32,687 bases of DNA from Methanosarcinales archaeon (GTDB lineage: Archaea; Halobacteriota; Methanosarcinia; Methanosarcinales; Methanocomedenaceae): assembly GCA_030600695.1 (NCBI GenBank), contig JAUVLO010000005.1:1-32687 (forward strand), in the 5' to 3' direction. The notes under the pieces are model-generated. The model was given only the letters and a program-made list of their open reading frames with translations. It was not told where the DNA came from and did not search any database. Below are positions 1-9,079 of this stretch, piece by piece (positions within the stretch are counted from its first letter, which is position 1; each line of letters opens with the position of its first letter). Made by a program: the position numbers and the translations under genes.

Positions 1-2
1 AA

Positions 3-200
3 AAACCTGTTGATAATTCAAGTGGCATCACACGCAGTGGCAATCGTAATTCAACCGGCTGTGCCGGTGGACACATTGTAAAAGCAGGCTCAAGTAATAA
101 TGTTGTTTACATGAACCTCCTTTTTTTTGCACTGTTTTTTATTGTGATAATTGTTACATCGTACCTGATAATGAAAATATTGACTGCGATCTTCCAGTAA
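3..200 (+). CDS. C-terminal end of a membrane-anchored protein (5' end outside window)
   Basis: Frame 3 is open from the window edge to TAA 198-200; ends ...AGSSNNVVYMNLLFFALFFIVIIVTSYLIMKILTAIFQ*, with a Ser/Asn/Gly-rich stretch before one hydrophobic helix. Confidence 0.45.
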   Translation, partial: KPVDNSSGITRSGNRNSTGCAGGHIVKAGSSNNVVYMNLLFFALFFIVIIVTSYLIMKILTAIFQ

Positions 201-250
201 ATTATTCGATAAATTAATTAATTAATGGATTCGGGACTTTTTATTATGTA

Positions 251-379
251 TGGAGGCCGTCCAGCAATCCACAAGTTCGGACAAAAGAAGAAAACCTTGA
301 TGTCCTGGATGAAATGATACATAAAGGCTGGCGGTGCTCAACAGAACTGTATGCAGGGATATTGAAAGCTATCAAGTAA
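251..379 (+). pseudogene. Possible remnant of the C-terminus of a DUF3368/PIN-like protein
   Basis: Frame gives WRPSSNPQVRTKEENLDVLDEMIHKGWRCSTELYAGILKAIK*, resembling the 'LDeLiekGfrlSpeLYaeiLk' end of DUF3368 proteins; no start codon or N-terminus. Confidence 0.3.
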
Positions 380-411
380 TTAGCAATGATCGAAGCTGTC
401 AAAAAGCGACT

Positions 412-1131
412 TTATTTCCCCATTTTAAACAAGGGACTTAGAATGTACGATCCAATAACTACCAGGGTTGCCCCTGCCGCCGCCCGGACCCCGGCAGTAT
501 TGCCAAGATAAAACAACAATACCACAATTATCATCAGGATAGCTGCCAATCCAAGATATTTGATATTCCTGATCTTAGGATAATATAGCCTGCTGATCAT
601 AAGTATTGCTAATATTGACATTGCAGCCAGCAGGCCATGAGAAAAGAACTGCCACCCCCAATTATGGAACACCAGCACATACAGTGCCACACTCAGGCCG
701 GAAGTAGTGATAGGAAGACCTACAAATCCGTCCTTTGCACTGATAGCATTGAAACGGGCCAGCCTCAGGATGCCGCATGCCAGAAAGGCTCCGCTAACGA
801 AACATACCAAATAGTGGTACTGGGGTGCCAGAATGGCATATGCGATAACAGCAGGTGCCAGTCCAAAAGAGATCACATCGGCAAGGGAATCGAGATTTTC
901 ACCAAGGACACCATATTCCATGGCCCTTGCAATAGCACCGTCCAAACCGTCCGCAATAACCGCCAGTATGATCAGGATGGAGGCGTGGTAGACGTTTGAA
1001 GGGGACTGCACTACCATCAGGACGGCAGTAAAACCGAGTAGTGCATTTAATAGTGTCACCAGATCCGGCAGTTTTATCAATCGGTAAATGCTTTCATTCA
1101 TTTCATCCACCTGCATGATTTCCGGAATCAT
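412..1131 (-). CDS. pssA: CDP-alcohol phosphatidyltransferase (archaetidylserine synthase type)
   Basis: 239 aa; CDP-OH-P motif DGLDGAIARAMEYGVLGENLDSLADVISFG; multiple TM helices; next to asd. Confidence 0.85.
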   Translation of the reverse strand: MIPEIMQVDEMNESIYRLIKLPDLVTLLNALLGFTAVLMVVQSPSNVYHASILIILAVIADGLDGAIARAMEYGVLGENLDSLADVISFGLAPAVIAYAILAPQYHYLVCFVSGAFLACGILRLARFNAISAKDGFVGLPITTSGLSVALYVLVFHNWGWQFFSHGLLAAMSILAILMISRLYYPKIRNIKYLGLAAILMIIVVLLFYLGNTAGVRAAAGATLVVIGSYILSPLFKMGK

Positions 1132-1750
1132 TTTGACCAGTCGTGTTTCTTATTGCAATGGTAGATACGGCAGCTGTTACCCTGTCACCTTTATTGACCA
1201 TCAGCGTATATCCGTCCGGGGGTGTGATATCCACCCGGCTTCCGAACCTAATCATGCCGATACGCTCACCCCTGGCCACACGGTCACCTACATTAAAGTA
1301 CGTGTCGATCCTGCGGGTCACAGTTCCGGCTATCTGCACCATTTTGACCAATCCGTAATCCGACTCGATACAGATCAGGTTGCGCTCATTCCTGTGCGAA
1401 TCCTTGAAAAAGGCGGGCAGGTATCCACCGTCCTTATGTTTCATCTCCACGATCTTTCCACTGACAGGGGCCCTGTTGACATGCACATTGTATATATTCA
1501 TGAAGATACATGCCGTGTTACCCCTGATATCCACAACTTTACCGTCAGCAGGTGATAAAATTACATCCTCGGGTCCTTCTGCTGTACGTTCAGGGTCCCT
1601 GAAGAACCAGATGAAACAAATATCCAGTATAAAGACAAGTGCGGACTCCTTTGCCAGTAGTGACGAATTCAATAAATAAGCAGCTACTGCCAGTGTCACT
1701 GCAACTGCGAACAGGCCCCTTACCAGGGTTTCGGTATTTCGGGCCAGAAT
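1103..1750 (-). CDS. asd: Archaetidylserine decarboxylase family protein
   Basis: Track ORF 1103..1699 with WFFRDPERT, LSPADGKV, HVNRAPVSG, and GS at the expected pyruvoyl site (RFGSRVD). In-frame extension to 1750 (ILARNTETLVRGLFAVA) would use an ATT or CTG start behind GGAGGGG. Confidence 0.8.
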   Translation of the reverse strand: MLARNTETLVRGLFAVAVTLAVAAYLLNSSLLAKESALVFILDICFIWFFRDPERTAEGPEDVILSPADGKVVDIRGNTACIFMNIYNVHVNRAPVSGKIVEMKHKDGGYLPAFFKDSHRNERNLICIESDYGLVKMVQIAGTVTRRIDTYFNVGDRVARGERIGMIRFGSRVDITPPDGYTLMVNKGDRVTAAVSTIAIRNTTGQNDSGNHAGG

Positions 1751-1752
1751 GG

Positions 1753-2631
1753 TTAACCCCTCCTGATCAGCCTTAGATCCTCTCTTATCAGCTGCCAGAG
1801 ATTGTCGATAAGGTCCAGGAGTTCAGGCAGCAGTCTAAGGACTGCATAGGCGATAAAGAACAGGGCGATCCCTGAGCCGCCTTTTGCAATAATGTGATGC
1901 CCTAAATAGAAACTGGCCGAGTCATGCAGGAATAATTCATTGCCCAGGATATTTACTGTCATGGGTCCGGTCCCGAACCAGTTGTAGCCATATGCTCCTA
2001 TCACAAATGCATTTCTTATAATGTTGAGTACGTATATCACCGGGATCGAAGCCATCAGTGCCATGAAAATCCGTTTTTTCTCTGCTTTTATACCCAAGAT
2101 GATCCCGAAGAACAGGGCTATGCTTTCGATGGCTGTACATGCCAGTATGATCTCTACCCTGTATCCTTCAAGTATTATCATGTTCCAGTCAAGCCTTTCT
2201 ACAGGGAATCCTGCCATCTCTGCGAGCCAAAAGGTCTGGGAGGTCACTAGTGATATCAGGAAATGGTTCAGCGATTCGATTTCGGCGAAGGGGAAATAGA
2301 ACAGGCATCCTACTGCCGTGATAGTAGTTACTACTGTTAAGGTCTTTTGCCTGTCAGTGGGGTTATCGTTTTGTATGCCTTTTCTTGAATCCTGGTATGT
2401 ACCGAACATCAGGTGAGCTATGATAATGCATATGAATGCCACGACCAGGGTCAACAGTATCATTGTGAAGTCTCCTTCCTTGATGTAATATAGCGGTTGC
2501 AGTGCCCAGTATATGGCAAAAAATATCCAGCCTATGCTGCCAATGGGCATCCGGTACTGTTTTTGTTGTGATGGAAGTATGGATGCAAGTAGGAAGAATA
2601 CCAGTGAGATCCATAGAAAGTAATTTGTCAT
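1753..2631 (-). CDS. artA: Archaeosortase A
   Basis: 292 aa polytopic protein with exosortase/archaeosortase motifs: ACTAIES (Cys), NIIRNAFVIGAYG (Arg) and a downstream His (LGHHI). Confidence 0.85.
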   Translation of the reverse strand: MTNYFLWISLVFFLLASILPSQQKQYRMPIGSIGWIFFAIYWALQPLYYIKEGDFTMILLTLVVAFICIIIAHLMFGTYQDSRKGIQNDNPTDRQKTLTVVTTITAVGCLFYFPFAEIESLNHFLISLVTSQTFWLAEMAGFPVERLDWNMIILEGYRVEIILACTAIESIALFFGIILGIKAEKKRIFMALMASIPVIYVLNIIRNAFVIGAYGYNWFGTGPMTVNILGNELFLHDSASFYLGHHIIAKGGSGIALFFIAYAVLRLLPELLDLIDNLWQLIREDLRLIRRG

Positions 2632-2708
2632 GCTTTAAGTCCTTGATTTGTTACTGTATACTGTATATATAATCTTATAAATCATAGTCAATAACCTACT
2701 ATTTGATA

Positions 2709-2786
2709 GATAACTTCGATAGAAGTTATCGATGGATGATTTCGATATAAATCATCGATAGATGACTTCAATAGAAATCATCAATA
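2709..2786. repeat. Three tandem 26-bp units, each an inverted repeat
   Basis: 2709-2734 GATAACTTC-GATA-GAAGTTATC-GATG; 2735-2760 GATGATTTC-GATA-TAAATCATC-GATA; 2761-2786 GATGACTTC-AATA-GAAATCATC-AATA. Confidence 0.85.
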
Positions 2787-2824
2787 CTAATGTCTTAACA
2801 CTTTGATTTTCAGACAATAATAAT

Positions 2825-2892
2825 TTAACCACTAGGATACAGAGCTTATATCTGATTATACTCTCTGTGTTCTCTGTGCCCTCTGTGGTTTA
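2825..2892. repeat. Degenerate 'CACAGAG' inverted-repeat element
   Basis: Left TTAACCACTAGGATACAGAG; right CTCTCTGTGTTCTCTGTGCCCTCTGTGGTTTA (reverse complement TAAACCACAGAGGGCACAGAGAACACAGAGAG). Confidence 0.5.
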
Positions 2893-3094
2893 TTGCTTAT
2901 CACTTCTTGGAATTTGCATTTTATTAGTTAATATTGTTTGGTTTATAACTACATTTAACTATATATACTACTCCGCACAAGGTTAAGCAAAATTCCCACT
3001 AAACATTAATAAATTAGAAATTCTTATAACTCATAATCGCATATGTCCATGAAATATCGCTATCATATATCCCCTCAAAGCATGGAGGCAGTAA

Positions 3095-3832
3095 ATGTTC
3101 AAGGCAATTATAGAATCTGAAAAACTCAAAGAAACCATTGAAGCCGTTTCAAATATTGTTGACGAGGCCAAGATCAACCTGACTCCTGACGGGATGTCGG
3201 TTAAAGCAGTGGACCCGGCCAATGTGGCAATGATCACCCTTAACCTGAAATCCGCCGCCTTTGAAGAGTTCACGGCTACCGATGGCGAACTGGGTGTGGA
3301 CCTGAACAGGTTAAACGATATCCTGGGCATGGCTGAAAAAGCCGAGATATTGGAAATAGAACTTGATGAAGAAACCCACAAACTTGTGGTCGGGATGAGC
3401 GGCCTGACCTATAAGATATCGCTGCTTGACCCTGCTTCTATTCGCAAGGAACCAAAAGTACCCCAGCTTGATCTTCCTGCCAGCATTGTGCTGACCGGCA
3501 ATGACCTGAAACGTGCCGTCAAGGCCGCTGAGAAAGTATCCGACCATATGGGCATGGGAATAGATGGCGAAATATTCTACCTTGAAGCAGAAGGTGACTC
3601 GGACCGGATGCGGCTTGATATGACCAAGGACCAGCTTATTAGTCTTAAACCCGGAGAAGCCCGTTCATTGTTCTCACTGGACTACCTTTCAGATATGGCC
3701 AAGTCAGCAGGCAAGGCAAGTGAGGTCACCATAGAACTGGGCAAGGATTTCCCAACAATGATCATTTTCCAGATCGCTGACGGGAATGGTGAAGTAAGAT
3801 ATCTCCTGGCACCGAGGATAGAATCTGATTAA
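3095..3832 (+). CDS. pcn: DNA polymerase sliding clamp (PCNA)
   Basis: 245 aa; MFKAIIES..., SVKAVDPANVAMI, LGVDLNRL, C-terminal YLLAPRIE. Confidence 0.95.
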   Translation: MFKAIIESEKLKETIEAVSNIVDEAKINLTPDGMSVKAVDPANVAMITLNLKSAAFEEFTATDGELGVDLNRLNDILGMAEKAEILEIELDEETHKLVVGMSGLTYKISLLDPASIRKEPKVPQLDLPASIVLTGNDLKRAVKAAEKVSDHMGMGIDGEIFYLEAEGDSDRMRLDMTKDQLISLKPGEARSLFSLDYLSDMAKSAGKASEVTIELGKDFPTMIIFQIADGNGEVRYLLAPRIESD

Positions 3833-3840
3833 TATTTGCA

Positions 3841-4995
3841 ATGGATGAAGCAAGACTATCTGAATATCCATTTTTAACAAAGGCAGCAGAATATGTTGCA
3901 GGCATGGATTCCACTATAGATGAAATCCTTGTATCACGCGGTTACGGCATGGCACGCAGCCGTGCTAAATCACGGGTCATCCAGGCCATTAAAGGAGAGA
4001 TCAAAAATGAAGATATGGGACTGGACACACCTGAGCTTTTATCATATCCCATTGCCCGGATACTTGTTTCATGTATAGATGATGCTTTCCTGGTCAGGCG
4101 GTATGCTCTTGCAGAGGCAAAGTTTGCAAATTCCAGGATGGGAAAGGAAGATGATAATATACTGACCGAGATCGGCCAGGATTTCAACATCAATGCCAGT
4201 ATTGCCGAAAAAGGCTTCATGATACATTTTACAGATTATATCAGGGGAGCCGCAGGAATGCGGGCGCTGAAGTGGAAGCTGGTGAACCGCAGGCTGGAAT
4301 CCGGATACGTGAATATTACCAAGGAACAGTATGCCAGGCTGCTGCAGGAGGCCATCAGGGTCCGTATCGTAAAAGCACTGCCACTGGATGTGCCAGATAT
4401 GTTCTGCCAGGCCATGGCTGATGATATCAAAGATATCAAGACCTGCCTGGAAGAGATCAAGAAGGAGTTTGATGAGGAAGGTTTTGGCCAAGTTGAGCCT
4501 GGAGATTTCCCTCCATGTATCGTACATCTCCTATCCAGTGCCCAGGGCGGAGTCAACCTTGCCCATTCAGCCAGGTTTGCCCTGACATCCTTTTTGCTGA
4601 ACATCGGCCTGTCTGTGGACCAGGTAGTACAAATGTTCAATGTCTCACCTGATTTCAATGAGGAGATGACGCACTACCAGGTAGATCATATTGCGGGCTC
4701 TACAGGCACTTCCTACAAACCACCATCGTGCACAACCATGATCACGTACGGCAACTGTTATAACAAAGATGAAATATGCAGAAATATTGGGCACCCTCTT
4801 AGCTATTACAGGAAGAAGAAAAAAATCCAGGCAGAAAAATTGTCTGAAAGCAACAAACCCGAAGGCAACAAACCCGAAAGCAACAAACCCAAAGGCAACA
4901 AACCCAAAGGCAACAAACCCGAAGGCACCATACATGAAAGCACCATGCCTGAAGATTCAAGTGTAAAGAGTGAGGATATAAGTAACAGAAGATAA
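3841..4995 (+). CDS. priL: DNA primase large subunit with a repetitive C-terminal tail
   Basis: 384 aa; archaeal PriL core with conserved Cys positions (FPPC..., SCTTMITYGNC...EIC..IGHPLSYY), followed by a low-complexity tail. Confidence 0.9.
   Translation: MDEARLSEYPFLTKAAEYVAGMDSTIDEILVSRGYGMARSRAKSRVIQAIKGEIKNEDMGLDTPELLSYPIARILVSCIDDAFLVRRYALAEAKFANSRMGKEDDNILTEIGQDFNINASIAEKGFMIHFTDYIRGAAGMRALKWKLVNRRLESGYVNITKEQYARLLQEAIRVRIVKALPLDVPDMFCQAMADDIKDIKTCLEEIKKEFDEEGFGQVEPGDFPPCIVHLLSSAQGGVNLAHSARFALTSFLLNIGLSVDQVVQMFNVSPDFNEEMTHYQVDHIAGSTGTSYKPPSCTTMITYGNCYNKDEICRNIGHPLSYYRKKKKIQAEKLSESNKPEGNKPESNKPKGNKPKGNKPEGTIHESTMPEDSSVKSEDISNRR
4851..4955 (+). repeat. 15-bp tandem repeat inside priL (5 near-identical plus 2 degenerate units)
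   Basis: Units CAACAAACCCGAAGG / CAACAAACCCGAAAG / CAACAAACCCAAAGG x2 / CAACAAACCCGAAGG, then CACCATACATGAAAG and CACCATGCCTGAAGA. Confidence 0.95.
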
Positions 4996-5230
4996 AGTTA
5001 TATATGCAACAGTTAACTATCATTATTAAAGTTAGGTGGGTTTTATAAAGTTAGATACATAATATGTCAAACAAAAGAAAAGTTTAAATCCAATGTATTC
5101 TTTAATAGAGCGGTACGCCTGCATAGTATCCTAAAGTACCACATCCAAATCGGTGAAGAATTGTTCGGTAGAAAAAATTTATGCCTAAATTTTATAAGAG
5201 GTTTAGATATAGCTACCGCTATTCATCAAT

Positions 5231-5337
5231 GGGCTCGTAGCTCAGACAGGCAGAGCACCTGGCTTTTAAAGTGTATGGAAAAGACCCATGCATTGGAAGA
5301 TACCAGATGGTCGGGGGTTCAAATCCCTCCGAGCCCG
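5231..5337 (+). tRNA. tRNA-Lys(UUU) with an intron of about 33 nt at 37/38
   Basis: Acceptor GGGCTCG/CGAGCCC, D-arm GCTC...GAGC, anticodon loop C-T-TTT-A-A, T-arm GGGGG TTCAAAT CCCTC, discriminator G. Intron 5269..5301; predicted splice bulges TA^A and AT^A flank a 4-bp central helix CTTT/GAAG. Confidence 0.88.
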
Positions 5338-5369
5338 TTTTTCACACATTCAAGGGGATGAATTAAATA

Positions 5370-5615
5370 ATGAAAGGTTCAAACAAATTCAGCTTATTAG
5401 ATCATAATTTAGTGCCACACCACCAATTACTGTCAGAGAATGAGGCAAGCCAGGTTTTAAAAAAATACAACATCAATAAAGAACAATTGCCAAAAATTAA
5501 GGTCAAAGAACCGGTGATCCAGGAAATAGGGGGCCAGGTCAGTGACATAGTCAAGGTTATACGAACCAGCCAGACTGCGAGAGAGGCCGAATTCTACAGA
5601 CTGGTAATTGAATGA
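5370..5615 (+). CDS. rpoH: RNA polymerase subunit H (Rpb5-like)
   Basis: 81 aa; HNLVPHHQLLSENEA...YNINKEQLPKI...[10 protein letters not shown]; directly upstream of rpoB''. Confidence 0.93.
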   Translation: MKGSNKFSLLDHNLVPHHQLLSENEASQVLKKYNINKEQLPKIKVKEPVIQEIGGQVSDIVKVIRTSQTAREAEFYRLVIE

Positions 5616-7248
5616 GCAGACAGATGAACATAAAACTGTCAAAAAACCCGTTTTACTTAAACCAGGAAGGTGCAAAGCTGTGTTAAATAGAGAAGTATTA
5701 TCCAGGGCATACTTTACCCGTGATAAAATAGTCCGACACCATATAGATTCGTTCAATGATTTTTTAGATTATGGAATGCAGAAAGTCATCAGTGAACAAG
5801 GGGTCATAGAGACTGATATAGAAGATACTTATGTGAGACTCGGAGAGATCAGGGTTGGCAAGCCTTTGGTAAAAGAAGCCGACGGTGCCCAGGATATGCT
5901 ATACCCTAATGATGCAAGATTAAGGGATATCACTTACTCAGCCCCGATACATCTTGAGATGACCATTGTCCAGGGGGATACAGAACATGAACCAGTGGAG
6001 GCCATTGTCGGTCAGCTTCCCATAATGCTGATGAGCAAGGGCTGCAATCTGGTCGAGATGACCCATGATGAAATGATAGAGGTCGGGGAGGACCCGCTGG
6101 ACCCTGGCGGCTATTTCATTGTGAACGGAACCGAGAGGGTCCTGATGACCCTGGAAGACCTGGCCCCCAATAAGATACTGGTGGAGTTCGAGGAACGTTA
6201 CGGTGACAGGATCGAGGTTGCCAAGGTGTTCAGTGAACGCAGGGGATACAGGGCACTGGCCGTGGTCGAACGTGGCCGTAAGGCCATCATAGAAGTAAGC
6301 TTCCCTTCCATTTCAGGACGTCTGGCTTTTGTTACATTAATGCGGGCCCTTGGAATTGAGACTGATGAGGATATCGTGAACACAGTGTCATACGACCCTG
6401 AAGTAGTGAAGTTCATGATGGAAAACCTGGAGGAAGCCGAAGCCCATACCTGTGAAGAGGCTGTGGAAAAAGTGGGTAACAGGGTTGCCGCCGGGCAGAC
6501 AGGGGAATACCAGATAAAACGGGCAAATTATGTGATCGACAGGTACCTTCTGCCGCACCTGGGTAATGAACCGGAGCACAGGATCGTGAAAGCCCAGTAC
6601 CTGGGCCGTATGGCAGAGGCTTGCTTTGAACTGGCACTGGGACGGAGACGTCCGGATGATAAGGACCATTATTCCAATAAACGCCTCAAACTCAGCGGTA
6701 ACCTGATGGAAGACCTGTTCAGGGTATCTTTCAACAGGCTGGCAAGGGATATCAAGTACCAGCTTGAGCGGGCAAATATGCGTAACCGTGACCTCAATGT
6801 GATCACTGTGGTAAGGGCTGATGTCCTCACAGAGAGACTGGGCCACCCGCTGGCTACAGGTAACTGGGTCGGAGGCAGGGCAGGCGTATCCCAGCTCCTG
6901 GACCGTATAGATTACATGGCATCCCTTTCACACCTTCGCAGGGTGATATCTCCCCTTTCCAGGGCACAGCCCCATTTCGAGGCAAGGGACCTTCATCCCA
7001 CCCAATGGGGCCGCATATGTCCATCGGAAACGCCCGAAGGACCTAACTGCGGGCTGGTGAAGAACTTTGCCCAGATGGTAGAGGTATCGACCGATGTGTT
7101 TGATGTAAAGGGATTGAAACAGACACTGTATAACCTGAATATAGAACATGTAGCACCACATATCATGAACCTCGAAGAAAAACATGGCACCTATGCCACT
7201 GAACTTGAAGCTATGGAAGATGAAGCTGAGTACAGCGGGGGGGCGTGA
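5608..7248 (+). CDS. rpoB2: RNA polymerase subunit B'' (N-terminal half of Rpb2)
   Basis: 546 aa; [52 protein letters not shown]; ends at the natural B split. Confidence 0.96.
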   Translation: MNEQTDEHKTVKKPVLLKPGRCKAVLNREVLSRAYFTRDKIVRHHIDSFNDFLDYGMQKVISEQGVIETDIEDTYVRLGEIRVGKPLVKEADGAQDMLYPNDARLRDITYSAPIHLEMTIVQGDTEHEPVEAIVGQLPIMLMSKGCNLVEMTHDEMIEVGEDPLDPGGYFIVNGTERVLMTLEDLAPNKILVEFEERYGDRIEVAKVFSERRGYRALAVVERGRKAIIEVSFPSISGRLAFVTLMRALGIETDEDIVNTVSYDPEVVKFMMENLEEAEAHTCEEAVEKVGNRVAAGQTGEYQIKRANYVIDRYLLPHLGNEPEHRIVKAQYLGRMAEACFELALGRRRPDDKDHYSNKRLKLSGNLMEDLFRVSFNRLARDIKYQLERANMRNRDLNVITVVRADVLTERLGHPLATGNWVGGRAGVSQLLDRIDYMASLSHLRRVISPLSRAQPHFEARDLHPTQWGRICPSETPEGPNCGLVKNFAQMVEVSTDVFDVKGLKQTLYNLNIEHVAPHIMNLEEKHGTYATELEAMEDEAEYSGGA

Positions 7249-9068
7249 ATCCATTGAATAAAACAAGAGTATTCTTAAACGGGGAACTGCTTGGTTATCA
7301 TGACAATCCCGAAGAACTGGTCAGCAATATCAAGCAAATGCGCAGGGCAGGTACAATACCTATACAGGTAAATGTGACCTACTATCCAAATACTCACGAA
7401 ATAATTACAAATAGTGATGATGGCAGGGCCAGAAGACCGGTTATTATTGTTGAGAACGGGAAAACCCTGTTAACAGAAGAACATATGGAGCAGCTAAAGA
7501 ACAGGGAGATCGAGTTCGATGACCTGGTCAAGATGGGATTAATTGAATATCTTGATGCCGAGGAGGAAGAGAACTGTTTCGTTGCCGTGAACGAAGCCGA
7601 TATTACACCTGAACATAGTCATCTTGAGATCGACCCGTCCCTTATACTTGGTATCTGTACTGGCATGATCCCATTCCCTGAGCACAACGCCTCACCCAGG
7701 AACACAATGGGTGCAGGTATGGTAAAACAATGTCTCGGTATGCCGGTAGCCAACTTGAGGCTGAGACCCGATACCAGGGGACATTTGATGCATTACCCAC
7801 AGAAGGCAATGGTGCACACCCAGACCTCGGATGTGATCGGGTTCGATGAAAGGGCAGCAGGCCAGAACTTCGTGGTTGCTGTACTTTCTTATGAAGGATA
7901 TAATATTGAGGATGCCCTGGTCGTTAATAAAGGTAGTATTGAGCGGGGTCTTGGAAGAAGTCATTTCTTCAGGACACTTGGAGGCGAAGAGAGACGCTAT
8001 CCCGGAGGCCAAGAGGACAAGTTCGAGATCCCTGACCAGGAAGTGAGGGGGGCACGCGGACCTGAAGTGTATTCCCAATTGGATGAGGACGGCATCGTCA
8101 ATCCCGAGGTCATTGTAGACCACAATGATGTGCTTATCGGGAAGACCAGTCCACCCAGGTTCCTTGAAGAGCCCACTGAACTGGGTCTTAGCCCCCAGCA
8201 GAGGAGAGAGTCCAGCGTTACCATGCGTTCAAATGAAAACGGCATTGTGGATGCAGTTATTCTTACCGAGAGTATGAACGGAGCCCGGCTGTCGAAGGTC
8301 AGGGTACGGGACCAGAGGATCCCGGAACTGGGCGACAAGTTCGCATCAAGACATGGACAGAAAGGTGTACTTGGACTGATAGAGCCATTTGAAGATATGC
8401 CATTCACAGAATCAGGTATGGTACCCGATCTTGTGATCAATCCCCATGCCATCCCCTCAAGGATGACTGTGGCCCATGTGCTGGAGATGATCGGAGGCAA
8501 GGTGGGCAGTCTTGAAGGCAGGCGTATCAATGCCACTCCCTTCTCAGGTGAATCCGAAGATGACCTGAGGCTTGCCCTGAAACGTGCGGGTTATTCCCAT
8601 ACAGGCAAGGAAGTATTCTATGACGGCAAAACTGGAAAGAAGGTCGAAGCTGACGTGTTCATTGGCGTGATCCTTTACCAGAAGCTCTATCATATGGTGT
8701 CATCAAAGATCCATGCCAGGAGCAGGGGTCCGGTGCAGGTGCTTACCAGGCAGCCCACAGAGGGCAGGGCCAGGGAAGGCGGCCTCAGGTTTGGTGAGAT
8801 GGAACGTGATGTGCTTATCGGGCACGGTGCGTCCCTTACCCTGAAGGAAAGATTACTGGATGAATCTGATAAGGTGGAACAACTTGTTTGTTCACATTGT
8901 GGTATGGTAGCTACCCAGGACAAGAGGAGGAACATGGTGTTCTGTCCCAACTGCGGTGCAGAGACCGGAATATATACTGTTGAGATGAGCTATGCATTCA
9001 AGTTATTGCTGGATGAGATCAAGTCACTTGGTGTTGCTCCCAGGCTTATTCTGGAGGATGCAGTTTAG
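7245..9068 (+). CDS. rpoB1: RNA polymerase subunit B' (C-terminal half of Rpb2)
   Basis: 607 aa; [48 protein letters not shown]-terminal zinc motif. GTG start overlaps the rpoB'' stop by 4 nt. Confidence 0.96.
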   Translation: MNPLNKTRVFLNGELLGYHDNPEELVSNIKQMRRAGTIPIQVNVTYYPNTHEIITNSDDGRARRPVIIVENGKTLLTEEHMEQLKNREIEFDDLVKMGLIEYLDAEEEENCFVAVNEADITPEHSHLEIDPSLILGICTGMIPFPEHNASPRNTMGAGMVKQCLGMPVANLRLRPDTRGHLMHYPQKAMVHTQTSDVIGFDERAAGQNFVVAVLSYEGYNIEDALVVNKGSIERGLGRSHFFRTLGGEERRYPGGQEDKFEIPDQEVRGARGPEVYSQLDEDGIVNPEVIVDHNDVLIGKTSPPRFLEEPTELGLSPQQRRESSVTMRSNENGIVDAVILTESMNGARLSKVRVRDQRIPELGDKFASRHGQKGVLGLIEPFEDMPFTESGMVPDLVINPHAIPSRMTVAHVLEMIGGKVGSLEGRRINATPFSGESEDDLRLALKRAGYSHTGKEVFYDGKTGKKVEADVFIGVILYQKLYHMVSSKIHARSRGPVQVLTRQPTEGRAREGGLRFGEMERDVLIGHGASLTLKERLLDESDKVEQLVCSHCGMVATQDKRRNMVFCPNCGAETGIYTVEMSYAFKLLLDEIKSLGVAPRLILEDAV

Positions 9069-9079
9069 AGGTGATAATT

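Noticed and set aside
4851-4955. CRISPR-like repeat array
   Set aside because: 15-bp units are directly adjacent with no spacers and stay in frame within priL; a coding minisatellite.
5161-5361. 66-aa ORF
   Set aside because: It runs across the tRNA-Lys gene; the tRNA explains the sequence.
5608-9068. Frameshifted RNA polymerase B gene
   Set aside because: B''/B' as two genes is the normal arrangement in many methanogen-type euryarchaea; the 4-nt GTGA overlap is typical. The same applies to A'/A''.
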